Positions 40,141-49,598 of a stretch of 49,598 nucleotides of DNA are shown here, in pieces. The notes beneath the pieces are model-generated. The model worked only from the letters and a program-made list of their open reading frames with translations, ran no database searches and had not been told where the DNA came from. This DNA comes from Candidatus Fibrimonadaceae bacterium. Its GTDB lineage: Bacteria > Fibrobacterota > Fibrobacteria > Fibrobacterales > Fibrobacteraceae. Position 1 is the stretch's first letter, and every line of letters begins with the position of its first letter. The DNA lies in contig JAITFN010000004.1 in the NCBI GenBank assembly GCA_031281345.1, positions 1 to 49,598 of the forward strand. Reading direction: 5' to 3'. The position numbers and the translations under genes are program-made.

Positions 40141-41210
40141 ACATCTCTCGCCGCATAAAACTCCACATAAAAGCCGGAACGCACAAATTCAAAGCCGGAG
40201 CGTACATCGGTTTTGAAAATGTACTTGCAAAGGAACTCTTAATGTTTGGCATAAGCACTTGCGAGCAACAAAGCGGAGCGGTGTGTTTTGAGGCAAAGCT
40301 GGAACAAGTTTGGCAGGCGGCGGTACTTTCTCGCTGCGCTCGCAGTTTTGAAATACTTATTTCCGAGTTTCATTGTGAAAATTTTGGCAAACTTGAACAA
40401 AAAATAAAATACATTCCCTGGGAATTATATTTGCCGCAAGAGGGCGAATTAAAAATAAATGTGAATTGCGAAAAATCCAGATTATATCATAAAGGGGCGG
40501 TTGCGGAGAGAATAAAAAACAATGTGAATTTTGGCGGAAAATTGAATGTGAAATTCAAAGATGATGTATGTTCTGTGTGGTTGGATTTATGCGGAGAGCC
40601 GCTATATAAAAGAGGGGATAGGTGGGTTGAAGATGCACCCTTGCAAGAAAGCCTTGCGGCAAGCATTTTGCTTTATGCAGATTTTGCAAAATACGAAAAA
40701 CTAATAGACCCAATGGCTGGCAGCGGAGTGTTTTCTTTGGAAGCAGCAAAATGGTGCTCCAATTCCGTGAAGCTAAAACGAGATTTTGATTTTATGAAAA
40801 TGCCCGCATTTAGGGAAGCCGCTTTCAACAATTTTTTGCAAAAAGCCACCCCTCCTTTTGCAGGGAAAAATATTGAAATATTTTGCAGTGATAAAAGCGA
40901 AAAGGCAATAAAAACCATAAAACACAACGCAAAAGACTATCTGAATACCATTTCAATAAGCAAAATGGACTTTTTTTCCCTTGCCCCTGCCCAAAACGCC
41001 CTTTTGGTTATAAATCCACCTTATGGCAAGAGAATGGCAAAGGAAAAGAACCTGTGCAAAGAAATCGCTAAAAAAATTGAGAAGGATTTTAGCAAGTGCG
41101 GGGCAGTGATTTTGTGCCCTCCTTGGGAGAATATGGGGGAAAACTATTTGACTCTCCAAACCTATAACGGTGGGTTAAAAATTCACTTAAAATCGTACAA
41201 CGTGTTATAA
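40137..41210 (+). CDS. RlmL/THUMP-type rRNA (guanine-N2) methyltransferase, non-canonical start
   Basis: Class I methyltransferase with an N-terminal THUMP-like region and a UPF0020 domain: GDRWVEDAPLQESLAA, motif I LIDPMAGSGVFSLEAAKWC and the catalytic LVINPPYGKRMA, as in 23S rRNA G2445 enzymes. The first ATG in frame is 40242, yet the 34 codons before it are open and encode FKAGAYIGFENVLAKELL, which aligns with the conserved N-terminus of RlmL. No ATG, GTG or TTG lies between the in-frame stop at 40122 and 40242. I start at ATA 40137, which overlaps the upstream TAA (ATAA) with GAGG seven bases before it; ATC at 40143 is an alternative. The 3' end overlaps the convergent TPR gene by 28 bp. 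Confidence 0.8.
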   Translation: MNISRRIKLHIKAGTHKFKAGAYIGFENVLAKELLMFGISTCEQQSGAVCFEAKLEQVWQAAVLSRCARSFEILISEFHCENFGKLEQKIKYIPWELYLPQEGELKINVNCEKSRLYHKGAVAERIKNNVNFGGKLNVKFKDDVCSVWLDLCGEPLYKRGDRWVEDAPLQESLAASILLYADFAKYEKLIDPMAGSGVFSLEAAKWCSNSVKLKRDFDFMKMPAFREAAFNNFLQKATPPFAGKNIEIFCSDKSEKAIKTIKHNAKDYLNTISISKMDFFSLAPAQNALLVINPPYGKRMAKEKNLCKEIAKKIEKDFSKCGAVILCPPWENMGENYLTLQTYNGGLKIHLKSYNVL

Positions 41211-43093
41211 TCGTTTAGCAGAACTTCGTCATCAACTGGTTTGGGGGGTGGGGGAGGTTCATTCTTTTTTCTTTCGCTTTCAATATAGTAGTTTTCGCTT
41301 TGTTCTTTTATTGAAACCTCAAACTCTTTAACTCTATTCCGCAAACGTTCTATATCGTTTGCATCTATTGCAAGCTTCCCTCTTAATTTTTCCGATGCAG
41401 ACCTACCCCAAGGGCTTCTAAAGTGTTCTTTGCTAAGTTTTGAGAGAATTACCCTTGCGCTATCCAAATTGCCTATTTCCTCTGCCAAAATATATGCTTT
41501 TACATACATAGCTTGCAATGCAAATTGCGTTTCGGGAAATTTTATTGTAACTGAATCGTAAAGAGAAATTGCGGTTTTATATGCGATATCTGTTTCTTCA
41601 ATTTTTTCTTGTGGAATTTTTTTAGCGTTAACCAAGGTTTCTTCTGCTTTTAAAAATGCTTCGTGCGCCAAATCTTCCCTTGTTTTTGCGCTTACCTGCA
41701 AACCCATATTCGCTTGCGCCTGTTTTGCATAGTCTGTTTGAGGGTATTTCTCAATTATGGCTCTGTAAAGCGGGTAGGCATTTGCGGTATCTTTTTTGAA
41801 TTCATCGTAAATGAAGGCTCTTGTGTATGTGGCTCTCACTTTTAATACCGAGTCTGTTAAAACTGAGTCAAGTTTTGCAAGCAATGCCAGCGCGCTATCT
41901 GTTTCAGAGAGTTTTAGCAGAAAAAGCTCTGCAATTTGAAATTCCTGCGGAAAAAATGGCTTTTCTTTCTTTTGCCGTTCCACTACGGTATCTTTCAAGG
42001 CTAATAATCTTAACAAGGCAACTCTGCGTATATAACTTTCGTTTCCCCACTTACTCGCAGATTTGCTTTGGTAGCTTGAATCGTAATGCAAAATTGCGTT
42101 TGAATAATTTCTGGTTCTTTGCCTGAAGTCGCCAATGCCAAAAAATGCTCTTGATGCGGTTTCGCTTCTGCGTCTTACATGAGCTGCATCTCTCAAAATT
42201 TCAATTCCTTTTTCATCGTTTATGCTTAAAAGAATTTCGCCTTGCCTTATTAGGCTTAGAGTTCTTTTGTCTTTGAATACGGCAGAATCTGCCAAATTTT
42301 TATATTCTTTTGCCGCTTCTTTTGCATTTGCTTCGCTGAGCATTAGCAAACATTCAATTGCCGTGCTTTGAGCTTTGTATCTCTCCAAATCTGGCAAAAT
42401 AGAGAGTTCTTTGTGTAAATAATGCTCTCTGGCTTTTGAATAGATTTTTTGTTCATAATATAAATCTGCAAGCCTAATCCTCGCCTTTGCTCTTGTCCAA
42501 GGTGTTCCAAAATTCGTGGCAAGCACCGCTTCCAAAGAGGCAATGGCATCGCTTGGCAAGCCGTCTTTTTCTTGCAGAATAGACATCAGTTCCAACGCCT
42601 GCAAATGATAAGGATGTTGTTTACCTTTTTCTAAAACACGCTCCGCAGAAAATTTTGCCAAGGCATATTCGGTGTTTTTGTAAAGACAAAAAGCGCGCTC
42701 GTATTCGGCTTTGGGTATGGAATCGTATTGAGGGAAATATCTTTCAAGTTCATCGTACTTTTCAATGGCTTTTTTCCATTCGCTTTTGTGGCGAAAAGCT
42801 TCTGCCATCATAAACACAGCTTTTGGAACCTGATTTTCATTTTTTGGAAATCTCTCCACAGTGCGCGAGCCTTTTTCTATAACCCTGTCGTAGAGCCTTT
42901 TTTCTTCGCCTGCTTCCAAAATGGAATCTCCTGGGAGCGAGTCTAACCTTGCTTCCCTTAATACTCCAGCTTCTTCGTAAGCCTGTTCCATATTCCACGC
43001 GTGGTTGAAATATGCGCAACAAGTACAACCGGTTGTCTGAACCAGAATAAACAAAGCAATAAAAAGAATGCCTATACGTAAAATTTTAGCCAT
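41183..43093 (-). CDS. TPR-repeat lipoprotein, envelope-associated
   Basis: 636 aa. A lipoprotein signal (GILFIALFILVQTTGC) is followed by many degenerate TPR/Sel-like helices (AVFMMAEAFRHKSEWKKAIE, LADLYYEQKIYSKAREHYLH, YPLYRAIIEKYPQTDYAKQA), resembling BamD and YbgF-type assembly lipoproteins but much longer. The C-terminus is PPPPPKPVDDEVLLNDYNTL with a proline run. Anchored in the outer or inner membrane facing the periplasm; partner unknown. The start overlaps the murA stop by 8 bp with GGAGAG upstream, so it is the third gene of a guaB-murA-TPR operon. Confidence 0.82.
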   Translation of the reverse strand: MAKILRIGILFIALFILVQTTGCTCCAYFNHAWNMEQAYEEAGVLREARLDSLPGDSILEAGEEKRLYDRVIEKGSRTVERFPKNENQVPKAVFMMAEAFRHKSEWKKAIEKYDELERYFPQYDSIPKAEYERAFCLYKNTEYALAKFSAERVLEKGKQHPYHLQALELMSILQEKDGLPSDAIASLEAVLATNFGTPWTRAKARIRLADLYYEQKIYSKAREHYLHKELSILPDLERYKAQSTAIECLLMLSEANAKEAAKEYKNLADSAVFKDKRTLSLIRQGEILLSINDEKGIEILRDAAHVRRRSETASRAFFGIGDFRQRTRNYSNAILHYDSSYQSKSASKWGNESYIRRVALLRLLALKDTVVERQKKEKPFFPQEFQIAELFLLKLSETDSALALLAKLDSVLTDSVLKVRATYTRAFIYDEFKKDTANAYPLYRAIIEKYPQTDYAKQAQANMGLQVSAKTREDLAHEAFLKAEETLVNAKKIPQEKIEETDIAYKTAISLYDSVTIKFPETQFALQAMYVKAYILAEEIGNLDSARVILSKLSKEHFRSPWGRSASEKLRGKLAIDANDIERLRNRVKEFEVSIKEQSENYYIESERKKNEPPPPPKPVDDEVLLNDYNTLYDFK

Positions 43094-44345
43094 TCACTCT
43101 CTCCAACTTAGCGCCTAAGGCGGAGAGTTTACTTTCAAAGTTTTCGTAGCCTCGGTCTAAATGGTAAATGCGGCTTATCTCTGTTTGTTCTTTTGCTACC
43201 AAACCTGCTAAAACTAAGGCTGCGCTTGCTCTCAAATCGCTTGCCATCACTGGTGCTCCTGTTAGCTCGCCGCCTCCATTTATCAGGGCGGTATCTTCTT
43301 TGAGGGAAATGTCTGCGCCAAGTCTGTTCAGTTCAGAAACGTGCTTGAATCTGTCGTTGTAAATGGTATCGCGCACAGAAGAAGTACCTTTTACCGTTGC
43401 AAGAAGTGCCATAAGTTGCGCTTGCATATCGGTTGGGAAACCGGGGTAGGGCATTGTCACAATATGAGCGGGCAAAAGCTCGCATCCTTCTGCATCTAGT
43501 TCAACCCAATTATCTCCTTGCGTTATTTTGCAGCCAATTCTTTCAAAAACTTCCAAAAGCGCGCCTTGGTGGGCTGGAACCATATTTGTTGCTTTTACTT
43601 TTCCCCTTGTTATTGCTGCCGCTGCCAAAAAAGTTCCTGCTTCTATCCTGTCTGCTATGGTTGGCCCATTTCCAGGGTTTAGGTTTTCAACTCCTTCTAC
43701 AATGAGGGTTCTTGTTCCTATTCCGTTTATTTTTGCACCCATTCCGGTTAAGTATTCCGCAAGAGCGGTTATTTCTGGTTCTATGGATGAATTTTGCAAA
43801 ACAGATGTTCCCTCTGCAAGTGTTGCCGCCATGAGAATATTTGCGGTTGCCCCAACAGAGCTTATTGGGAACGAAAAAGTGTTTCCTTTAAGTTTGCCAT
43901 CGATAAGTGCTTCTACATATCCGTGCGTCACATTTATTTTTGCACCAAGTGCTTCTAAGCCCTTCAAATGCAAATCAACAGGGCGCGGGCCCCATGCGCA
44001 ACCACCTGGCAAAGATACTCTACATTTTCCATATTTGGCAACCAAAGGTCCAAGCACATAAAAACTTGCTCTCATCGTTTTTACAAGTTCATAAGGTGCT
44101 TCCAAATGATTTATATCGCTTGAATCTATGCTAAGGCAGTCTTTGTCTTCTTTTATGCGACAACCAATTACCCGCAAAACATCAGACATTGTGCTTGTGT
44201 CTTTTAAGTTTGGGACATTGCTTATTTTAGAAATTCCGTTTGCAAGCATTGCCGCAGCCATAACAGGCAGCACAGCGTTCTTTGAACCAGAGATGCAAAC
44301 ATCGCCTTTGAGCGGTCCGTTCGGAGATACGAGAAAAGAGTCCAT
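43086..44345 (-). CDS. murA: UDP-N-acetylglucosamine 1-carboxyvinyltransferase
   Basis: 419 aa. It transfers enolpyruvate from PEP to UDP-GlcNAc, the committed step of peptidoglycan synthesis. ISGSKNAVLPVMAAAML carries the Lys-Asn active-site pair, the catalytic Cys116 lies in PGGCAWGPRPVDLH (fosfomycin target, so sensitivity is expected at this residue), and PYPGFPTDMQAQLMAL and the terminal HLDRGYENFESKL are diagnostic. The length is standard. It begins 10 bp after guaB and overlaps the downstream TPR lipoprotein gene. Confidence 0.97.
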   Translation of the reverse strand: MDSFLVSPNGPLKGDVCISGSKNAVLPVMAAAMLANGISKISNVPNLKDTSTMSDVLRVIGCRIKEDKDCLSIDSSDINHLEAPYELVKTMRASFYVLGPLVAKYGKCRVSLPGGCAWGPRPVDLHLKGLEALGAKINVTHGYVEALIDGKLKGNTFSFPISSVGATANILMAATLAEGTSVLQNSSIEPEITALAEYLTGMGAKINGIGTRTLIVEGVENLNPGNGPTIADRIEAGTFLAAAAITRGKVKATNMVPAHQGALLEVFERIGCKITQGDNWVELDAEGCELLPAHIVTMPYPGFPTDMQAQLMALLATVKGTSSVRDTIYNDRFKHVSELNRLGADISLKEDTALINGGGELTGAPVMASDLRASAALVLAGLVAKEQTEISRIYHLDRGYENFESKLSALGAKLERVNG

Positions 44346-44355
44346 TTTAATATTC

Positions 44356-45822
<1,467 letters not shown>

Positions 45823-46662
45823 TTACACCCGCTTTTTTTTGCGGATTTTTTCAAGAAGTTCTTTGGCATCGGTATCATTTGGGTTAATTTTCAATCCCGC
45901 TTCTAAGTCATTGATAGCTTTGTAATAGTTGCCTTTGAGGTAATACGCAGCCCCTCGTTCATACAAAGCTTTGTAGTCATCAGGCCTAATTTTTAAAACA
46001 GCGTTATAATCCTCAATGGCCTTGTCATAATTGCCTTTTAAGGAATACACATTGCCTCGGCTACGCAAAGCAGATTGGTAATCAGGCTTAATCTTGATAG
46101 CTGCGGTATAGTCCTCAATAGCCTTGTCAAAATTGCCTTTTAGGTTATACCTGTCTTTGAGGTTATACGCAAGTCCTCGGCCATACAAAGCTTCGTAGTC
46201 ATCAGGCTTAATTTTTAAAGCTGCGGTATAGTCCTCAATAGCCATGTCAAAATTGCCTTTTACGTTATACACATTACCTCGGTTGAATAGGGCACGTTGA
46301 TAATCAGGCTTAATCTTGATAGCTGCGGAAAAATCCTCAATAGCCTTGTCATAATTACCTTTGAGGTTATACACATTGCCTCGGTTGAATAGGGTTTGGT
46401 AGTCATCAGGTTCAATTTTGAGAACTGCGGAAAAATTCTCAATAGCTTGGTCATAAATATCATTCATTTCTTTATCATCGTTTTGTCGGACTTCTTTAAA
46501 AAGCCATTTAGCTTCGGTATCATTTTGGTCAATTTGCAACGCTGATTTCAAATCCTCAATATTGGTTTTTGCTGAATCTACTTGCATAAGACGGGCAAAA
46601 GCAATAAATACGGTAAGCGCAGGAATGCAAACAAACAGCAATTTTATCAGGGCTTTTTTCAT
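45823..46662 (-). CDS. Exported TPR protein, paralogue of the next gene
   Basis: 279 aa. The signal peptide or membrane anchor (KKALIKLLFVCIPALTVFIA) is nearly the same as that of the 46668-47990 protein. About six TPRs of 34 residues follow (GNYDKAIEDFSAAIKIKPDY). One unit contains a partial duplication (YNLKDRYNLKGNFDKA), a trace of unequal recombination between 102-bp DNA repeats. AGAGGA lies 7 nt before the ATG, and the gene starts 5 bp after its upstream paralogue. It lacks a FISUMP domain. Probably a periplasmic scaffold. Confidence 0.8.
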   Translation of the reverse strand: MKKALIKLLFVCIPALTVFIAFARLMQVDSAKTNIEDLKSALQIDQNDTEAKWLFKEVRQNDDKEMNDIYDQAIENFSAVLKIEPDDYQTLFNRGNVYNLKGNYDKAIEDFSAAIKIKPDYQRALFNRGNVYNVKGNFDMAIEDYTAALKIKPDDYEALYGRGLAYNLKDRYNLKGNFDKAIEDYTAAIKIKPDYQSALRSRGNVYSLKGNYDKAIEDYNAVLKIRPDDYKALYERGAAYYLKGNYYKAINDLEAGLKINPNDTDAKELLEKIRKKKRV

Positions 46663-46667
46663 ATTAT

Positions 46668-47990
46668 TTATTCCTCTTTTATGGTTGTTATGGATTTATC
46701 TCCAAAATTCAAATCTTGCAAGCAACGAACACTGAACAAGATGTCCTTAATGCCATTGGGGGCATAATGGACACCATCATCTTCGGGCAATATGAGTATG
46801 TGATAGGCATTATGGCTATTGCTTTCACTAGAAAGCCACCAGTTACCGTCGTCACCGACACAGCTGAAATAACCACTGCAATTGCTGTGTCTATAAAGAC
46901 CTGTTGTTGAATTGAAGCTCAAGTTACTGGAGTCGAAACCGCCTGGCAAGGCAAAAAAACCGTAATCATTCGTACCTTTGCCAGAGTTTCCTTCGTAGTC
47001 ATCCCAAACGTTTTTCGCTTTGAGCTTCTTTCCGGCAACTTCATCACCGCCTGCAAAATGTGTAAGAATCTGCCATTCTTCTTTGCTTGGTAAATGCCAA
47101 CCGATTGGGCAAACTTTCATAGCCGTGTTCCAATCATACAATCTCCCATATTTTTGGCAGTTGACAAGATTGTTGTTATAACATTTACTGCCACTTGCGT
47201 AGTAGTTAAGGTTTTCTGCCATCCAAGTTTGAGTACCTATCACAACAGTTTTGTATTTCTTGCCATCCCTGTTATCAGTGAAATCACTAAAAAGTTCGCT
47301 GTTGGCTTTGGCGTAATACGCAAGTTCTCGGCTGTTCAGAATATCTTGGTCATCTGGTTTAATCATTATAGCAGCGTTATAGTCTTCAATAGCCTTGTCA
47401 TAGTTGCCTTTTTTATAATACGCATAGCCTCGTCTGTATAGGATGTCAACCCAGGCAACATTTTTGAAGTAGAGTCCGAGGTATCTGGTATAGACCCGTC
47501 TGTACAAGGTGTCGATGTCATCGGGCTTAGTCTTTACAGCAGCAGAAAAATCCTCGATAGCTTGGTCATAATTGCCTTTTTCGGCATACGCATTGCCTCG
47601 GGCGTAAAGTGCACGGTGGTCAGGTTTGATTTTTAGAACTGTTGAAAAATCTTCAATAGCCCTATCATAGTTACCTTTGAAAACATACACAAGTCCTCGC
47701 ATACACAGAGCGTAGTGGTCATCAGGTTTAATCTTGATAGCTGCGGAAAAATCCTCAATAGCCCTGTCATAGTCACTTTTTCCGTAATACAAAATTCCTC
47801 TGTAAAACAGAGCATCTTGGTCATAAGGTTTAGCCTTGATAGCTGCGGAAATTTCCTCAATAGCTCGGTCATCGTTATCTTGGTCATATAAGGCGGCTAG
47901 GTCTGCTTGCGTAAAACAGGCAAGAGTAATAAATGCGGCAAGTACAGGAATGCCAAAAAACAACGATTTTATCAGGGCTTTTTTTCTCAT
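46668..47990 (-). CDS. TPR plus FISUMP fusion protein
   Basis: 440 aa from ATG 47990, which has AAGGAG eight bases upstream (the frame is open to 48026). The signal segment is KKALIKSLFFGIPVLAAFIT. About six TPR units follow (DRAIEDFSAAIKIKPDDHYA), then from about residue 235 a FISUMP domain: DGKKYKTVVIGTQTWMAENL, KYGRLYDWNTAM, CPIGWHLPSKEEW and VRCLQD. A tail of about 18 residues follows the domain. The combination suggests a scaffold presenting a FISUMP module at the surface. Middle gene of three co-directional genes. Confidence 0.85.
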   Translation of the reverse strand: MRKKALIKSLFFGIPVLAAFITLACFTQADLAALYDQDNDDRAIEEISAAIKAKPYDQDALFYRGILYYGKSDYDRAIEDFSAAIKIKPDDHYALCMRGLVYVFKGNYDRAIEDFSTVLKIKPDHRALYARGNAYAEKGNYDQAIEDFSAAVKTKPDDIDTLYRRVYTRYLGLYFKNVAWVDILYRRGYAYYKKGNYDKAIEDYNAAIMIKPDDQDILNSRELAYYAKANSELFSDFTDNRDGKKYKTVVIGTQTWMAENLNYYASGSKCYNNNLVNCQKYGRLYDWNTAMKVCPIGWHLPSKEEWQILTHFAGGDEVAGKKLKAKNVWDDYEGNSGKGTNDYGFFALPGGFDSSNLSFNSTTGLYRHSNCSGYFSCVGDDGNWWLSSESNSHNAYHILILPEDDGVHYAPNGIKDILFSVRCLQDLNFGDKSITTIKEE

Positions 47991-48041
47991 ACTATTTACT
48001 CCTTTTTCTCCTTGGGCAAAGCCCATTTTGTTTTTCAGTTC

Positions 48042-49598
48042 TTAATCTTGGAGACAACGGACACTCTGCAAGCTGCTCTTAACGCCGTCGCTGTAGCTTA
48101 CTTTCTCGTAGCTGTAGTACATGTATCGGTTGTAGGCATTGTTACCTTTGTATTCCGAGCTACTCCACCAATTGCCGTCGTAGCCAATACTGCCAAAGCT
48201 GCCACCAGAACTACTGTAGCCGCCAGGCAGAGCCGAAAAACCAAAAGCATCTTCTCCGTTGCCATTGCTGTTCCAACCGTTTTTTGCTTTGAGATTCTTT
48301 CCAGCAATTCCATTGCCTCCTGCAAAATTCACAAGGGTCTGCCATTCATTATCGCTTGGCAAATGCCAGCCTTTTGGACAAGCCATTTTAGCCGTGTTCC
48401 AATTATACAACCGCCCATACTTTTCGCAGTTGGCAGGTTTATTTTCGTAGCATTTACTACTGTTTGCATTGTAATTAAGGTTCTCTGCCATCCAAGTTTG
48501 AGTACCTATCATAACCGTTCTGTATTTCTTACCGTCCCTACTATCTGTAAATGAATTACTCCTGTCGTCAAGCTCTGTTTTGCCGCTGGTTTGGATACCT
48601 GCAACGTTTTTCCTGCCGCCAAGCTCTGTTTTGCCGCTGGTTTGAAGATCTGCAACGTTTTTCAAAACTTTGTCTATGTCTTTGGCAAGGCTAGCGGATA
48701 TGCCTTTGAATTTATGTTCTACCTTTTCATTGTACTTCAATTTCACATCAACTATTTTCTTGTTTTTGCCAATCTCCACCTTAGCACATAAAGGAACGGC
48801 ACCGTTGAAAGGAGTTTCTCCTACCTGCTTGCCATTCACAAAAACAGGCTCACTAACGGGTTCACCATCCATTTCCGCACTCAAAATCAAACCGCCTTTT
48901 TTCAGCTTTATATGTTTTGCCATATCAAAAATTTCGTTTTTGCCCTTGTTTATACCTACCTCAAAACTCAGAGCCTCATAACATCTATGGCTGAGTTCCA
49001 CCTTATATTTATTCGGAGAAAGTTTGTTTTCCCAAGAGGAAATTGCCTTGCCGTTTATGGTTAAACTCCATTGCTCGTCTTTGCCTATTTCCTCTAAATA
49101 AGCGGGCTTTATCTCCAAAAACCCGAAATTTGGTTTTAGCTTGATAATTATATTTTGGTTGTTCTGCTTTATAAAAACTGTGGTGTCTGCTCTTTCATAT
49201 TGCTCCAATACTGCAACTATGCGGACATTGCCTTCCGCAAGTTCTAGTTTGCAAGGCGTTTTGGTGCAGCTAGTGGATGGTACTCCGTCAAAGCTCAAAA
49301 CTGCACCTAGTGGTTCTGTATTTAAATTAACCAAGTAACGTTTTCCTTCGTTCAATTCATAACCTTCGTCTGCGGTCTGTATGCCACTTATACCTCCTAC
49401 AACAGCAGGGGGATAGGTTTTTCCGTTTGAAACACCGGGTAGTTTGCTAAACATTCTAGGAGCCTTTTCATTCAAAACTGCAAGCAAGCCATATACTTCT
49501 TTAGCCTCGCCACTAATCGTAGTGCTTACTTGCAATCCGGTTGCGCTGTTGTACAATTCTACACTTATGGTCAAATTTCCACCAAAACGTCCAAGCCT
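48042..49598 (-). CDS. PEGA-like / FISUMP surface protein (N-terminus beyond window)
   Basis: 519 codons read, open through the right edge; a TTG at 49574 is in frame, but RLGRFGGN codes upstream of it, so the true start lies outside. The first visible part (GRFGGNLTISVELYNSATGL) resembles the end of a CsgG/LpoB-like domain. PEGA-type beta repeats follow (LNTEPLGAVLSFDGVPSTSC and VNGKQVGETPFNGAVPLCAK). Then comes a 17-residue tandem duplication KNVADLQTSGKTELGGR, and a C-terminal FISUMP domain (DGKKYRTVMIGTQTWMAENL, CPKGWHLPSDNEW, VRCLQD). Probably exported; first known gene of the FISUMP/TPR group. Confidence 0.85.
   Translation of the reverse strand, partial: RLGRFGGNLTISVELYNSATGLQVSTTISGEAKEVYGLLAVLNEKAPRMFSKLPGVSNGKTYPPAVVGGISGIQTADEGYELNEGKRYLVNLNTEPLGAVLSFDGVPSTSCTKTPCKLELAEGNVRIVAVLEQYERADTTVFIKQNNQNIIIKLKPNFGFLEIKPAYLEEIGKDEQWSLTINGKAISSWENKLSPNKYKVELSHRCYEALSFEVGINKGKNEIFDMAKHIKLKKGGLILSAEMDGEPVSEPVFVNGKQVGETPFNGAVPLCAKVEIGKNKKIVDVKLKYNEKVEHKFKGISASLAKDIDKVLKNVADLQTSGKTELGGRKNVAGIQTSGKTELDDRSNSFTDSRDGKKYRTVMIGTQTWMAENLNYNANSSKCYENKPANCEKYGRLYNWNTAKMACPKGWHLPSDNEWQTLVNFAGGNGIAGKNLKAKNGWNSNGNGEDAFGFSALPGGYSSSGGSFGSIGYDGNWWSSSEYKGNNAYNRYMYYSYEKVSYSDGVKSSLQSVRCLQD
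48570..48671 (-). repeat. 51-bp tandem duplication in the FISUMP protein linker
   Basis: Two adjacent 51-bp copies (48570-48620 and 48621-48671) with few mismatches encode KNVADLQTSGKTELGGR and KNVAGIQTSGKTELDDR, in frame. A recent expansion of the linker between the PEGA-like and FISUMP parts. Confidence 0.85.

Noticed and set aside
43528-44061. 177-aa open frame on + opposite murA
   Set aside because: murA is unambiguous on the minus strand; the frame is a codon-position shadow with no start signal.

Overview
The window looks like a chromosomal segment from a low-GC member of the Fibrobacterota (Fibrobacter/Fibromonas-like). The main evidence is three proteins with the Fibrobacter succinogenes major paralogous (FISUMP) domain (38296-38925, 46668-47990, 48042-49598). 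A CotH-like secreted protein also has a type IX secretion C-terminal sorting domain, and there are many TPR proteins, a ParC-type topoisomerase and FAD-dependent TrmFO. No rRNA, tRNA, CRISPR array or transposase was recognised.

Layout. 1-5.8 kb: speA (cut by the left edge), diverging from cotH-like, manC and a TPR gene. 5.8-9.1 kb: a scarred accessory segment with a HipA-like kinase, a DUF3791/DUF3990 toxin-antitoxin-like operon, fragments of a flippase gene, a glycosyltransferase and a small TA gene, then a methyltransferase. 9.2-23.2 kb: a surface-polysaccharide locus with one Wzx flippase on + facing a roughly 12.5-kb run of minus-strand genes: eight glycosyltransferases, a fucosyltransferase-like protein, two methyltransferases and an AAA-ATPase/nuclease-like protein. 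23.4-35.7 kb: topoisomerase IV A, an OMP and TolC pair on -, a small gene with trmFO, another glycosyltransferase, and a Ca2+ P-type ATPase with a small membrane protein and a 19-repeat DUF4116 protein. 35.7-49.6 kb: sppA, an orphan LytTR regulator with a FISUMP lipoprotein, secreted proteins, an RlmL-like rRNA methyltransferase, a TPR lipoprotein with murA and guaB, and a TPR/FISUMP cluster cut by the right edge.

Functional picture. ManC supplies GDP-mannose, a precursor of GDP-fucose among others. The 9-23 kb locus would assemble and flip an O-antigen or capsule-like glycan. Its operon has a leader of about 105 nt with a near match to the ops (RfaH-recruiting) element at the first start codon. 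The housekeeping genes are tightly packed, and four convergent pairs overlap at their 3' ends.

Most unusual observations. (1) The 5' end of the flippase gene occurs three times in the same orientation (6743, 8056, 9236). The two shorter copies are collapsed modules in which a minus-strand gene (the HipA-like kinase, a glycosyltransferase N-terminus) now reads into antisense flippase sequence and ends with the same residues and stop. (2) A -10-like hexamer (T-A/T/G-C-T-A-T/C) lies exactly 9-11 nt before the start codon of twelve genes that lack a Shine-Dalgarno sequence, which predicts leaderless mRNAs. Genes inside operons carry ordinary GGAG-type sites. (3) Two glycosyltransferases share a nearly identical C-terminal half but unrelated-looking N-terminal halves. 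(4) A G10 tract interrupts the Ca2+-ATPase gene. (5) The RlmL-like gene lacks any canonical start codon where homology requires one.
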